A DNA stretch of 64,000 bases from Parafrankia irregularis (GTDB taxonomy: Bacteria > Actinomycetota > Actinomycetes > Frankiales > Frankiaceae), in contig NZ_FAOZ01000021.1 in NCBI RefSeq assembly GCF_001536285.1, positions 1 through 64,000 on the forward strand. The letters run 5' to 3'. A program made the position numbers and the translations under genes. The notes under the pieces are model-generated. The model made no database searches and was not told where the DNA came from. It saw only the letters and a program-made list of their open reading frames with translations. The first letter of the stretch is position 1. Each line of letters begins with the position of its first letter. This document shows positions 33,866 to 42,491 of the stretch, piece by piece.

Positions 33866-34237
33866 GTGCCGGAGGAGAAACCCCGGACCCATACTGACCA
33901 GGTGGAGTCCTATGGGTGGGTAACCCCAGCGCTGTTCGGAATCGTGGTGCTCATCCTTGTCGGACGCGCCATGGGAGACCGCCCGCTACACGGTAAGCAC
34001 GGAAAGATCTCCGCCGCCGCCCTCGCAATCCTGTTCACCGGCGTGGCGCTCAACGCTCTCTCCGGGGCTCTGGAAGCGGAGCACGGCACCGCGGCACTGA
34101 CGCTGACCCTGCTGGGCCTTGCCTGCTTCGTGACGGCGGTCGTGGTGTGGGTGTGGCAGGGCTGGCGGGAAGGCCCTACCACCCGGACCACCCGGCGCAT
34201 CTCCGGGCGCTGGCGACACCGGGCATCTGCGGAATAA
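33866..34237 (+). CDS. Small membrane protein, three predicted helices, unknown
   Basis: A protein of about 120 aa with hydrophobic segments WVTPALFGIVVLILVGRAM, ISAAALAILFTGVALNAL and LTLTLLGLACFVTAVVVWVW. It ends in a basic tail. No family is recognised. Start is uncertain: GTG 33866 gives 123 aa, while GTG 33902 (VESYGWVTPA) gives 111 aa and starts just before the first helix. It is in the same direction as the DUF418-like gene, 140 bp downstream. Confidence 0.6.
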   Translation: MPEEKPRTHTDQVESYGWVTPALFGIVVLILVGRAMGDRPLHGKHGKISAAALAILFTGVALNALSGALEAEHGTAALTLTLLGLACFVTAVVVWVWQGWREGPTTRTTRRISGRWRHRASAE

Positions 34238-34341
34238 CGTCAGCGGGTCGGCATCGCCCACCCCGACCACCGGTCGCGGTGGGCGGGGTGGGCGGGGTGG
34301 TCAACAGTAGTGGCCGGTGGCGAGAGCCACCGAGGCGGTCG

Positions 34342-34546
34342 CAGATCGGCGCCGATCCAGATCGCTGGTCGGTGGGCGAGGAGGTTCGCACTCCTACGAA
34401 CGCGGCCGGGCCTTCGAGAGCCCGGTATCCCGGCGGCGCGGTGGCGCGGTTTGGCAAGTCGCAGGAGTGAACGATTTTGGTCGTCCCGACGACCGAAATC
34501 CTTCTTTCTTGCGGGTTGCCAGGCGACCCTGCACTCCCCTTTTTTC
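34342..34546 (+). repeat. Dispersed palindromic repeat, copy C
   Basis: Arms 34460-34485 and 34488-34513 flank a CC centre. The inner 13 bp pair except one T-G position, and relative to copies B and D a T-A pair next to the centre has become C-G on both sides, a compensatory change. The upstream module (34351-34415) with GATCCAGATCGCTGG and TACGAACGCGGCCG and the downstream CACTCCCCTTTTTTC tail are also conserved. It lies downstream of ychF (stop at 34640). Confidence 0.85.
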
Positions 34547-34639
34547 AGGGTCTTGCTCAGGAGCAGTGGCAGCGCACCGGTTCGTTCAGGCCGAGGTCGA
34601 CCCAGGTGTCGGGCGAGGCCGGGGTTGGCGTTGAACCGG

Positions 34640-35716
34640 TCAGACGTTGAAGCGGAAGTCGACGATGTCGCCGTCGGCCATCACGTAGTCCTTGCCCTCC
34701 ATCCGGACCCTGCCGGCGGCGCGGGCCGCGGCCATGGAGCCGGCGGACATGAGGTCGTCATAGGACACGATCTCGGCCTTGATGAAACCGCGCTGGAAGT
34801 CGCTGTGGATCGCGCCGGCGGCCTCCGGAGCCGTGTCACCGGCCTTGATGGTCCAGGCCCGTGACTCCTTCGGCCCGGCCGTGAGGAAGGTCTGCAGCCC
34901 GAGAGTGTGGAAGCCGATCCGGGCGAGCTGCGCCAGCCCGCTCTCCTCCTGCCCAAGCGACGCCAGCAGCTCGGTGGCGTCCTCCTCGGGCAGCTCGATC
35001 AGCTCGGCCTCGACCTTCGCGCAGAGGATCACCGCGTCGGCCGGGGCCACCAGGTCGGCGAGCTCCTTGTGCCGGCCCGGGTCGGCCAGGACGTCCTCGT
35101 CGACGTTGAAGACGTAGAGGAACGGCTTCGCCGTCAGCAGGAACAGCTCGCGCAGCTCGGCCCGGTCGATCGACGGCTCGCTCGACAGCGGGCGGCCCGC
35201 GTCGAGGACCTCCTGGGCCGCCTTCATCGCCGCCAGCAGTGGCTGCTTCGAGCGATCCAGGCGGACTTCCTTCTCCAGCTTCGGCAGCCGGGCGCCGATC
35301 GTCTGCAGGTCGGCCAGCACCAGCTCGGTGTTGATCGTCTCGATGTCGGACGCCGGGTCGACGTTCCCCTCGACATGGACCACATCCGGATCCGAGAAGA
35401 CCCGGACGACCTGGCAGACCGCGTCCGACTCGCGGATGTTGGCCAGAAAGCGGTTCCCCAGCCCCTGCCCCTCCGACGCGCCCCTGACCAGGCCGGCGAT
35501 GTCGACGAAGCTCACCGTGGCGGGGACGACCCGTGCGCTGGAGAACATCTCGCCCAGCTTCGCGAGCCGCGAGTCCGGGACGCCGACGACACCCACATTG
35601 GGCTCGATCGTCGCGAACGGGTAGTTGGCCGCCAGGACCTCGTTACGGGTCAGGGCGTTGAACAGCGTGGACTTGCCCACGTTGGGCAGCCCGACGATGC
35701 CGATCGACAGACCCAT
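34640..35716 (-). CDS. ychF: Redox-regulated ATPase YchF/Ola1
   Basis: An Obg-family P-loop NTPase that prefers ATP and associates with ribosomes. The 358-aa product has G1 GLPNVGKSTLFNAL, switch I-region ANYPFATIEPNVG, G3 DIAGLVRGASEGQGLGN and the YchF-type G4 FNVDED. The C-terminal TGS-like domain is AWTIKAGDTAPEAAGAIHSD with FIKAEIVSYDDL. ATG 35716 (MGLSIGIVGLPNVGKS) is the standard start; upstream extension has no similarity. Confidence 0.96.
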   Translation of the reverse strand: MGLSIGIVGLPNVGKSTLFNALTRNEVLAANYPFATIEPNVGVVGVPDSRLAKLGEMFSSARVVPATVSFVDIAGLVRGASEGQGLGNRFLANIRESDAVCQVVRVFSDPDVVHVEGNVDPASDIETINTELVLADLQTIGARLPKLEKEVRLDRSKQPLLAAMKAAQEVLDAGRPLSSEPSIDRAELRELFLLTAKPFLYVFNVDEDVLADPGRHKELADLVAPADAVILCAKVEAELIELPEEDATELLASLGQEESGLAQLARIGFHTLGLQTFLTAGPKESRAWTIKAGDTAPEAAGAIHSDFQRGFIKAEIVSYDDLMSAGSMAAARAAGRVRMEGKDYVMADGDIVDFRFNV

Positions 35717-36137
35717 GGGCAAGGAGTCTACGGGTGATCGGGGGGCCCGGGCTCCGCAGGGCGTGCCGGTGCCGGACCGGGGGCTGGCGCACACCCGGCC
35801 ACCGGCACCATCGGATCATCAGCACCAGGAGGATCCCCGCACTGTCCGCAGCCTGACAGTCATCGCTCGGTCACCTCCGCCGCAGGGCCCCCGCCCGCTC
35901 GGGACAACCGCCCCGCCGGCCCGGAAACCACCGCACTCCAGGCGAACCAAGGGCCGTGACCACGGCGGACGCGTCCGCTCGACCCGGAATCGACCACGCA
36001 CCGGGGCGGCGGCGCGCCACACATATTGGTAGCGCATCGTGCATAAAGGTATGCCCAAAGTGCGGCGACCAAGACGCGCTGGCTAGTCTGACTATCGCCC
36101 TGACGCAGCCGCAAACTTGGGGCGGTACGTTGCCCTG
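35717..36137. other. Divergent intergenic region ychF/DUF6542
   Basis: About 420 bp without a supported gene. The part 36010-36070 (CACATATTGG, GCATAAAGGTATGCCC) is clearly AT-richer and probably holds the promoters of ychF or the DUF6542 gene. I found no confident -35/-10 pair. Confidence 0.35.
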
Positions 36138-36716
36138 GTGAGTACGCCGCCCCACCGGCAGCCCGCCGGACCGCCCGGCAGGTCCGGGCGCGGCCGCGTG
36201 CCGGATGACGGCTACCCGTACAACCAACGTGAACGGGTCGGATCACCACCTCCGGCCACGGTTGTCACCGGGACCCGCCGAGGTCTGTCCGCGTTCGGCG
36301 CGGCATTGCTCGTCATCGTCGTGGGCGCTGTCGGCGCGATCGTCGACTCGCTGCTCTTCGACAATCTTCGGTTCGTCTTCGGTGTCCTCTTCGTGGCCGC
36401 CTGCGTCCTGGCCGTGGTGCGAGTCCACGTCGACGACCTGATCGGCGTCGTCATCATGCCGCCACTCGCCTACGCGGTGATCACGATCATCGTCGGCTAT
36501 GTCAACCCGGCCGCAGAAGGCGGGAGCAGCGGGCTGAAGGACCGGGCGATCAACGTCGGGTACGAGATGATCCTGCACGCTCCGGTCCTGCTCGCGGCAG
36601 TCATCCTTGTCGCCGTCCTCGCGGCCCTCCGCGGGCGGCGGGTGCAGGTGGCCCGGCGCGAGCGGCAGCGTTCCCTGGCCCAGTCCGCGGCGGCCCGCCG
36701 GCGCCGGCCTATCTGA
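36138..36716 (+). CDS. DUF6542 membrane protein (Rv1111c-like)
   Basis: A 192-aa protein with a Pro/Arg-rich cytoplasmic N-terminus, four membrane helices (SAFGAALLVIVVGAVGAIVD, FVFGVLFVAACVLAVV, IGVVIMPPLAYAVITIIVGY, ILHAPVLLAAVILVAVLAAL) and a basic C-terminus. It is the membrane protein conserved next to ychF/ispH in actinobacteria, with unknown function. GTG 36138 is preferred; a TTG at 36117 would add seven residues. Confidence 0.82.
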   Translation: MSTPPHRQPAGPPGRSGRGRVPDDGYPYNQRERVGSPPPATVVTGTRRGLSAFGAALLVIVVGAVGAIVDSLLFDNLRFVFGVLFVAACVLAVVRVHVDDLIGVVIMPPLAYAVITIIVGYVNPAAEGGSSGLKDRAINVGYEMILHAPVLLAAVILVAVLAALRGRRVQVARRERQRSLAQSAAARRRRPI

Positions 36717-37142
36717 CACCGCCCACGGCCCGCCAGGCCGTGATCCGATCACATCCGCCGACCTGATCCGGTCCGCGCTGGACGGATGAACGACGGGCGC
36801 TCGCCACGAGGTTCCGCGACACGGAGCCCTGCCGCACGAGTGCTCTGACCGCACGACGCTCCGACCACACGAGGCTCTGCCGCATCCGGCCACGAGACTC
36901 CGCCGCATCCGGCGTGGCCGCCGGTCGTGCCGCGGCCGCGTTACGGGGCACGGAAGGTCCAGGCGTGCAGGCGGCGACCCACGACACACACCAAGGCGCC
37001 AGAAGACGCATTCATCCACATTGTTCACGGGTTAGCACTCATGGGCTTTCCTCAGGCCAGCAAGGGCACCCACCACCAATAGGCACCCGAGGGTCATCAG
37101 CGCAACAGCGGAACCGGCGGACCCGTGGGGTACTGTTACCCC
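36717..37142. other. Intergenic region, short imperfect repeats only
   Basis: About 425 bp with repeats of CGAGGCTCTGCCGCATCCGGC-like segments (36850-36925). No gene is supported. A promoter-like TACTGT lies at its right end. Confidence 0.35.
37127..37142 (+). promoter_or_regulatory. Candidate -10 box within GGGGTA-CTGT-TACCCC dyad
   Basis: GGGGTACTGTTACCCC is a perfect 6-bp inverted repeat with a 4-nt loop directly before the GTG at 37143 and contains TACTGT, a TANNNT -10-like hexamer. No good -35 is visible. Confidence 0.4.
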
Positions 37143-37328
37143 GTGGCCACCTACACGCCGAATTTCCGGGATCGCGTTCCGCGCTCCTGGTGGCGGCAGT
37201 GTCGGTGCGGCCATCTGGACGATTCGCACCGGCATTACCGTCCGGGGAGTGACTGCGGCAAATGCGTATGCCCGCGGTTCACGCGCCTGCAGCGCCGTGC
37301 CGCCCGGGCGGTCGCACCACCGCCCTAG
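37143..37328 (+). CDS. Small Cys/His-rich (zinc-ribbon-like) protein, 61 aa
   Basis: The peptide VATYTPNFRDRVPRSWWRQC continues with CRCGH, HLDDSHRHYRPGSDCGKCVC and a basic end. The spacing C-x-C-x2-H ... C-x2-C-x-C suggests a metal-binding knuckle. I recall similar small proteins in other actinomycetes but know no function. The GTG at 37143 has no SD; a TACTGT box ends 6 nt before it, so transcription may start at or near the G and the mRNA may be leaderless. Confidence 0.6.
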   Translation: MATYTPNFRDRVPRSWWRQCRCGHLDDSHRHYRPGSDCGKCVCPRFTRLQRRAARAVAPPP

Positions 37329-37797
37329 GGCGCCGGCGGTGTGCTGTGGGCAGCGGCGCGGCGTCCGCATCCTCCTGTCACACCGCCGGCCGCCACGCCG
37401 AGCTCTGACCACGTCGAGGTGGAGATGCCGGCCCCCGGCCCACTCGTGGGCTTGGCGGCCGCACATCACACGCGGGCGTCGGGACGGCGAGGTCTTCAGC
37501 CGGCCACGCCCGCAAGCTCAAATCGAATCCCCAAGAACTAGATGATTGAACCTTTTTCAATGCCGACAGGCGAGTGCTTCACCTTGCCCACAAGCAACAA
37601 AGAACCACCCATCAGCAGAGCCACGCCGATGACCATTCATTTTCAGCTCACCTCTTGACACAGATCTCCCTACCGTAACGGCGCCGCTACTCGCGGCAAT
37701 AGCCCATGCTAGATTCCGCTGGACGCCGACCGGTTACTTTCCGCGATATGGCCGACCCGTGAAGGCGGTCGGCCCGGGGACCGCTGGAGGGGCGATA
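37329..37797. other. AT-rich upstream region of the deacetylase operon
   Basis: The part 37535-37715 is one of the least GC-rich stretches in the window and lies before the polysaccharide operon. It contains TTGACA at 37655-37660, a -35-like hexamer, but no matching -10 at 17 bp (TAACGG at 15 bp, TAGATT further on). No ORF is supported. The composition hints at horizontal acquisition or a regulatory region. Confidence 0.4.
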
Positions 37798-38763
37798 GTG
37801 TCTTCCTCGCAATCCGTCACGACGATCAAGCACAAAGAATTCAAGGAAGACCCGGAGAGAACCGAGACGGCGCGTTCCGCGCCGACGAACACCCGGGCAC
37901 GCGGACGAGGAGGCCCGCCCAACCGTCCGCGCCCGGTCCCGATCCTGCGCTACGACGTTGCCGCCGATCCGGCCGGGCACGCCCCGCGCAGATCGACCGT
38001 CACACCGGCGGTCTTCGCCCGCCACCGCCGCATGATCCAGCGAGCCCGTCGCCACTTCATGACCGTCACCGAGTACTGCTCGGCGCTCCGGTCGGCCGAC
38101 GCTCCGCCCGACGCGATCGTCGTGACCTTCGACGGGGATCGGGCCGAGACGTTCGTGGCAGCCCGCGAGCTGGCCGAGCGGGGGCACGCGGCCACCGTCT
38201 TCGTGACCACGTCCCGGCTGGGGGCACCCGGCATGCTCAGCGAGGCCGACATCCGCCGTCTGCATGAGCTGGGTGTCGAGATCGGTGCGAGCGGTCACAG
38301 CGGGCGGCGCCTCGACGGCATGCACCGCTCGGACGTGACCGCGGAGATCACGTTGTCCCGGCGGAGGCTGGCCGCGATCACCGGCGAGGAACCGCGGTCC
38401 TTCGCCTATCCGCGCGGTGGGTGGGATCCCCCGGCTCGCCAGCTGGTCATCGCCGCCGGCTACAGCGCTGCCTGCGCTGTGGGCGAGGCGCTGTCCCATC
38501 CGGGCGACGATCCGTTCGCGCTCACCCGCCTGACCGTCGGCGGTGGGCTCACCGACCACCGGGTTCGTGCCTGGCTCGACGGCATCGGCCGCACGCTGCC
38601 TCGCACGTTCCTGTCCGGGTCGAGGCTGCGGCTCGTCCAGCCCGGGCTCGGGGTCCGCGTGCCGACCCGCGTCAGTGGCGTGTACCACCCCCTGTTCGCG
38701 CCACGCGCTCCCCGGGCAACGCAGGTTCCACCGGTTGACCGGCCCGGGCACCCGCAGCGGTGA
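37798..38763 (+). CDS. NodB-like polysaccharide deacetylase family protein with degenerate metal motifs
   Basis: The 321-aa protein has the CE4 fold: PVPILRYDVAAD, AIVVTFDGDRAETFVAAREL, GHAATVFVTTSRLG, LHELGVEIGASGHSGRRLDG, EPRSFAYPRGGWDPPARQLV. Motif 1 reads TFDGD where active enzymes have TFDDG, and motif 2 reads HSGRR where active enzymes have H(S/T)xxH. At least one metal-ligand His is therefore missing and activity is doubtful. GTG 37798 has GGAGGGG about 6 nt upstream. Its stop overlaps the next start in GTGA. It heads a three-gene polysaccharide operon. Confidence 0.85.
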   Translation: MSSSQSVTTIKHKEFKEDPERTETARSAPTNTRARGRGGPPNRPRPVPILRYDVAADPAGHAPRRSTVTPAVFARHRRMIQRARRHFMTVTEYCSALRSADAPPDAIVVTFDGDRAETFVAARELAERGHAATVFVTTSRLGAPGMLSEADIRRLHELGVEIGASGHSGRRLDGMHRSDVTAEITLSRRRLAAITGEEPRSFAYPRGGWDPPARQLVIAAGYSAACAVGEALSHPGDDPFALTRLTVGGGLTDHRVRAWLDGIGRTLPRTFLSGSRLRLVQPGLGVRVPTRVSGVYHPLFAPRAPRATQVPPVDRPGHPQR

Positions 38764-40337
38764 CGACGCCGGCGGTCGGGCCGCGCGGGTTCCGGAGCAC
38801 CCGGCGGGCCCGCGGTGCTGAGCTGGTCGGGAGCACCGACTGGGCCTGGCCGGCCGCGTGGACCGGAAGCAGCGACTGGCCGGACCTGGCGGACAACCCG
38901 TCACGGTCCGGTCCCGGGCCGCTGGCCAGGCGAGGCGGCGTTCCACGGCGGCCTGATCGACCCCGACGGCTCAGGTGGCTCAGCGCGCCACACCGGGTCG
39001 CGGGGGTCGCGCGGGCAGTCGCAGCCAGCCGCCGCCTGGGTACTGCCGCCCAGCTGGCGGGCCTGCTGCTGGCCGGGGTCTTCTGGGGCTTCGCCGCCCA
39101 CCGCATGCCGGCATCAGTGCTCGCCGCCGATGCCACCGTCGCCCTGTGCCTGTGGGCCATCGTCCAGGTGGCACGGGCGGCCGTGGGCGACACCGGCCCG
39201 AGCGGTCAGCTGCGGGCGGGCGGGCTCGCCATGCTGATGGCCGTCGCGCTCACCGAGGGCGGCGGCTGGTTGATCCCGGACCTCGACTTCCTCCGGACGA
39301 AGCCCGGCTTCCTCATCCTCGTGCCGCTGGCCGCGGCCAGCGGGGCGTTGTGGCCCGGTCACCTGGGCGGGCAGCGGTCCAGCAGGCCTCCCGATCCGGG
39401 CCGCCCTGCACTGATGGAGCCCGGGCTGCTCATGGGACCTGGCGGGATCGGCGCGGTCGCGGTCGGGCTCATCCGGACCGGCACACTCGTCGCGCTCGTC
39501 GCGACCGCGGTCGGCCAGGTACATCTGGCACTGCTCGCGTGGCTGGCACCGGTAGCGCTGGCCGCCGGTCCGCGGTGTGGATGGCTGCTCTGGCACGCGA
39601 CCACCGGGCCAGCGGCAGCCCCGGGACCATGCCCCGCCCCACGCGGCGCGGGCCTGGTCCCGGTCCCGAGCGGGCACCCGCGGATTCCCAGGCAACGGCT
39701 TCCCGAGCGACAGGCCACCAGGCACCAGGTCCGCGGGCACCAGGTCCGCAGGCAGGGGATCCGCAGGCGAGAGGCCGTCGGGCGACGGTTCACCGGCGGC
39801 CAGCCGGCGGCAGGAACGACCGCAACGGGGCGGGTGCTGTGGCCCGCGGTGGCGACCGGACTGACCGCCATCCTGTTGAGCCAGCAGGCGGACGCGGCCT
39901 GCGCCTCCTTCGCACTGGCCGCCTTCGCCGTCGCCGCGGCGACCGGGCCGGTCGGCGACCGCGGGCCGGCTGCCCTGCCGGCTGTGGCTGTCGCCCTGGT
40001 CGCCGCACCGGCGCTCTGGGCCTCGTTCGGCCCCGGCTATCCGGCCGAGGGCACCGCCACCCTGCGGCTGCTCCTGCTCGCCCTTGCGATCGACGCGCTG
40101 CCCGCGGTTCGGGCCACCGCCACCCGGCCGGTGATCCACCGGGCGGGCGCGATGACCGGCCTGATCGCGCTGGTCGCTCTGCTCCCGCTGGCGTCCCCGG
40201 GCCACGAAGCCGAGGGATACGCCTTGGCGCTCCTGGTCGGGCGCACAGTTGCCGCGCTGTCGGCTGTCGGCTGGGCCTACCTGGTCGACAGCCATCCCGT
40301 TGGTCACCAAGGAGACACGGCGAACTACCTGCCGTAG
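38760..40337 (+). CDS. Polytopic membrane protein resembling a polysaccharide flippase (Wzx/MATE-like)
   Basis: A 525-aa protein with about ten to twelve hydrophobic segments, e.g. LAGLLLAGVFWGFAAHRMPA and the C-terminal LRLLLLALAIDALPAVRATA with LVGRTVAALSAVGWAYLVDS. The last part resembles Wzx-type lipid-linked sugar exporters. A long basic loop (about residues 290-345, with repeated RHQVRGHQVRRQG) divides it into two halves. It is diverged, so a flippase role is inferred mainly from the deacetylase and glycosyltransferase on either side. The GTG start overlaps the upstream stop (GTGA). Confidence 0.65.
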   Translation: MTTPAVGPRGFRSTRRARGAELVGSTDWAWPAAWTGSSDWPDLADNPSRSGPGPLARRGGVPRRPDRPRRLRWLSAPHRVAGVARAVAASRRLGTAAQLAGLLLAGVFWGFAAHRMPASVLAADATVALCLWAIVQVARAAVGDTGPSGQLRAGGLAMLMAVALTEGGGWLIPDLDFLRTKPGFLILVPLAAASGALWPGHLGGQRSSRPPDPGRPALMEPGLLMGPGGIGAVAVGLIRTGTLVALVATAVGQVHLALLAWLAPVALAAGPRCGWLLWHATTGPAAAPGPCPAPRGAGLVPVPSGHPRIPRQRLPERQATRHQVRGHQVRRQGIRRREAVGRRFTGGQPAAGTTATGRVLWPAVATGLTAILLSQQADAACASFALAAFAVAAATGPVGDRGPAALPAVAVALVAAPALWASFGPGYPAEGTATLRLLLLALAIDALPAVRATATRPVIHRAGAMTGLIALVALLPLASPGHEAEGYALALLVGRTVAALSAVGWAYLVDSHPVGHQGDTANYLP

Positions 40338-40347
40338 CTTCGTAAGT

Positions 40348-41628
40348 GTGGACAAGCAGCCGGTCACGCGGGTCCTCGTCATCGAGCAGGGGGCGGGGCT
40401 CTGGGAATCCCAGCGTTTCGTCCTGCGGATGGCGCCGTTGCTGGAGCGGCGCGGCGTCGAGCAGATCCTGGCCACTCCGCCCGGCAGCCCGGCCGCGGCC
40501 GCCTGGCAGGCCGCGGGTCGGGAACACGCCACGCTTCCGGGGCCATTGAGCCGAACTCTGCGCCATCCGGACCGACCCCGCGACCGCGCTCTGACCGCTC
40601 GGGAGACCGGGCGGACCATGGCCACCGCTGCCCGCGCCGCACAGCTCGCGCGACGCCTCGACGTCGACGTCCTGCAGGCCAACAGCCACTGGTCCCACCT
40701 GGCCGCGGTCCTGGCCGCGGCCGCGTGCCGACGACCGGCTCTTCTCGTCCTCCATGAGGAGAACGACCCGGATCTGGTCGGTCGGCTACGCGGGGCGGTG
40801 GTGCGCGCCGCCGCCGGGTCCGTGGCGGTCAGCGATGCGGTCGCGTCCTCCCTGCCACCCTGGGCGGCCGGGAGGACTGTGGTCGTCCGCAGCGGTGTCG
40901 ACACCGACGGGCTTCGCCCCGGTCCGGTGGACCCCGCGGTGCGGGCGAGCCTGTCCACCGACCCGACGGCGCCGCTGGTCCTGGTCGTGTCCCGGCTCGA
41001 CCAGTGCTCGGGAATCGACGCGGTGATCCGCGCCGTGGCCGCGCTCCCCCAGCACCTGGCGTCGACCCGGCTGGCTGTCGCGGGCGCGCCCAGCACGGAT
41101 CCGAGTTCACCGACCTCGCCTCGGCGGCTGGGTGCTGAGCTGCTCGACGGCCGTGTGGTCTTTCTGGGGCCTCGCAACGACGTCGGCGACCTGCTGCGGG
41201 CCAGTGACGTCCTGGTTCTCACGTCCAGCCTCGAAGGGCTTCCGCGCTGTGTGCTGGAGGCGCAGGCCTGCGGACGGCCCGTGGTCTGCTTCCCGTCAAC
41301 GGGAGTGCCGGAGATCGTGACCGACCAGGCCACCGGGCTGATCGCCCGCCCGAACGACATCGCCGATCTCAGCGACAAGATCGCCCAGGTGCTCGACAAC
41401 GGCACGCTCGCCGACCTGCTACGAGCCCGGGCCCGAGCCAACGTCGTCGCCCAGCACACCCTCGCCGCCCAGGCCGACTCGCTGGCCGGGATTCTCGTGG
41501 GCCTCACCAGCCAGGCCGGTTTCCGGCATCGACGCCGGCGCGGCCACAGCCGCGCCACAGCGGCACGACGTCAAAACCGCCACCAGCCCGCGGCGGGACT
41601 GCAGTGGCAGCAGTCAGGCAATTCGTGA
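40348..41628 (+). CDS. GT4-family glycosyltransferase
   Basis: A 426-aa GT-B fold glycosyltransferase. The N-terminal Rossmann half begins VDKQPVTRVLVIEQGAGLWE and contains DVDVLQANSHWSHLAAVLAA. The C-terminal donor-binding half has RSGVDTDGLRPG, VLVVSRLDQCSGIDAVIRAV and the E-x7-E motif in SSLEGLPRCVLEAQACGRPV followed by GVPEIVTDQATGLI. The sugar donor is unknown. The start at GTG 40348 lies 10 bp after the flippase-like stop, so it is the third gene of the operon. The final 35 residues are basic and probably disordered. Confidence 0.9.
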   Translation: MDKQPVTRVLVIEQGAGLWESQRFVLRMAPLLERRGVEQILATPPGSPAAAAWQAAGREHATLPGPLSRTLRHPDRPRDRALTARETGRTMATAARAAQLARRLDVDVLQANSHWSHLAAVLAAAACRRPALLVLHEENDPDLVGRLRGAVVRAAAGSVAVSDAVASSLPPWAAGRTVVVRSGVDTDGLRPGPVDPAVRASLSTDPTAPLVLVVSRLDQCSGIDAVIRAVAALPQHLASTRLAVAGAPSTDPSSPTSPRRLGAELLDGRVVFLGPRNDVGDLLRASDVLVLTSSLEGLPRCVLEAQACGRPVVCFPSTGVPEIVTDQATGLIARPNDIADLSDKIAQVLDNGTLADLLRARARANVVAQHTLAAQADSLAGILVGLTSQAGFRHRRRRGHSRATAARRQNRHQPAAGLQWQQSGNS

Positions 41629-41663
41629 TCCGCGGGTGAGGACGATCCGGTCGAGGTGCCAGG

Positions 41664-42482
41664 TCAGGCCGGCCGGGCGAGGCTATGCGGAGGCACCGGG
41701 GCGGGCCGCGGTGCCCGGCGTGCGGCGCCGCGGCTGATGGCACCGGTCGCCGTCGGCGAGACGGGAACCTCGTCGCGCCCCGGTGCCGTCCCCAGGACCA
41801 GGTCGGCGACCGGGCTCGTCACGCCGAGCCAGTACCCCTCGTTGCGGTAGTGGTGCAGGCGATGCCCGCGCCACACCCGCCGGTAGTAGCGGCTCGACGG
41901 CCGGATCGAGGTGTGGATCAGGAAATGCGTCCAGTCGTAGGCCAACGCGCCGAGGCCCAGGCAGACCGCCACCGTCCCGGCGGTCGGCGGGGCCAGCGCC
42001 GCGACCGCCACCGCCGCTGCCGCGCCGGCCGTCACCTCCCGCGGGCGCAGGAACATCGTGTCCAGGTTGGTGGGGTCGCGGTGATGCTGCTCGTGACCGT
42101 AGCCGGCCAACTGGTAGCCGATCGAACCCAGCGCCCCGCCCGGCTGGGCGTGCAGCAGGCACCGATGAACCGCCCACTCGACGAACGGCTGCGCGCCCAG
42201 GCAGGCCGCCGCGGTGACGGCATCGCGCCGGCGCAGCGGGCCGCGCACGTACCTGACCGCGGCGACGGCGCCGACGGCACCCAGCAGCACCGGTGGGCGT
42301 GGATGCGCCAGGAACCGCCGCAGCGCCTCGGGCAACGTCGTCACGTCGGCCGCGCTCCCGTGCGGACCGGGACGGTCGAGACGGGTCACCGCGCGGCGAA
42401 CCGCGGCGGCGCCGGGTAGGCCGGGTAGCCGCCGGCCCGACGCCGCGGGCGGGACGAACCGGGCGAGTGCCAGCTCAGCCAT
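41664..42482 (-). CDS. Fatty-acid hydroxylase/sterol desaturase-superfamily membrane protein
   Basis: A di-iron membrane oxygenase-type protein of 272 aa. The eight-histidine pattern is visible: EWAVHRCLLH, GYGHEQHH, WTHFLIHT and RGHRLHHYRNEGYWLGVTSP. Hydrophobic segments lie before and between the His clusters. The substrate is unknown; hopanoid or lipid hydroxylation are family possibilities. It is convergent with the glycosyltransferase and lies 9 bp downstream of glpX on the same strand. Confidence 0.88.
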   Translation of the reverse strand: MAELALARFVPPAASGRRLPGLPGAAAVRRAVTRLDRPGPHGSAADVTTLPEALRRFLAHPRPPVLLGAVGAVAAVRYVRGPLRRRDAVTAAACLGAQPFVEWAVHRCLLHAQPGGALGSIGYQLAGYGHEQHHRDPTNLDTMFLRPREVTAGAAAAVAVAALAPPTAGTVAVCLGLGALAYDWTHFLIHTSIRPSSRYYRRVWRGHRLHHYRNEGYWLGVTSPVADLVLGTAPGRDEVPVSPTATGAISRGAARRAPRPAPVPPHSLARPA

Positions 42483-42491
42483 GGCGACTCA

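Noticed and set aside
39114-41558. 814-aa minus-strand ORF opposite the flippase-like and GT4 genes
   Set aside because: The plus-strand GT4 motifs are unmistakable and this frame is low complexity.
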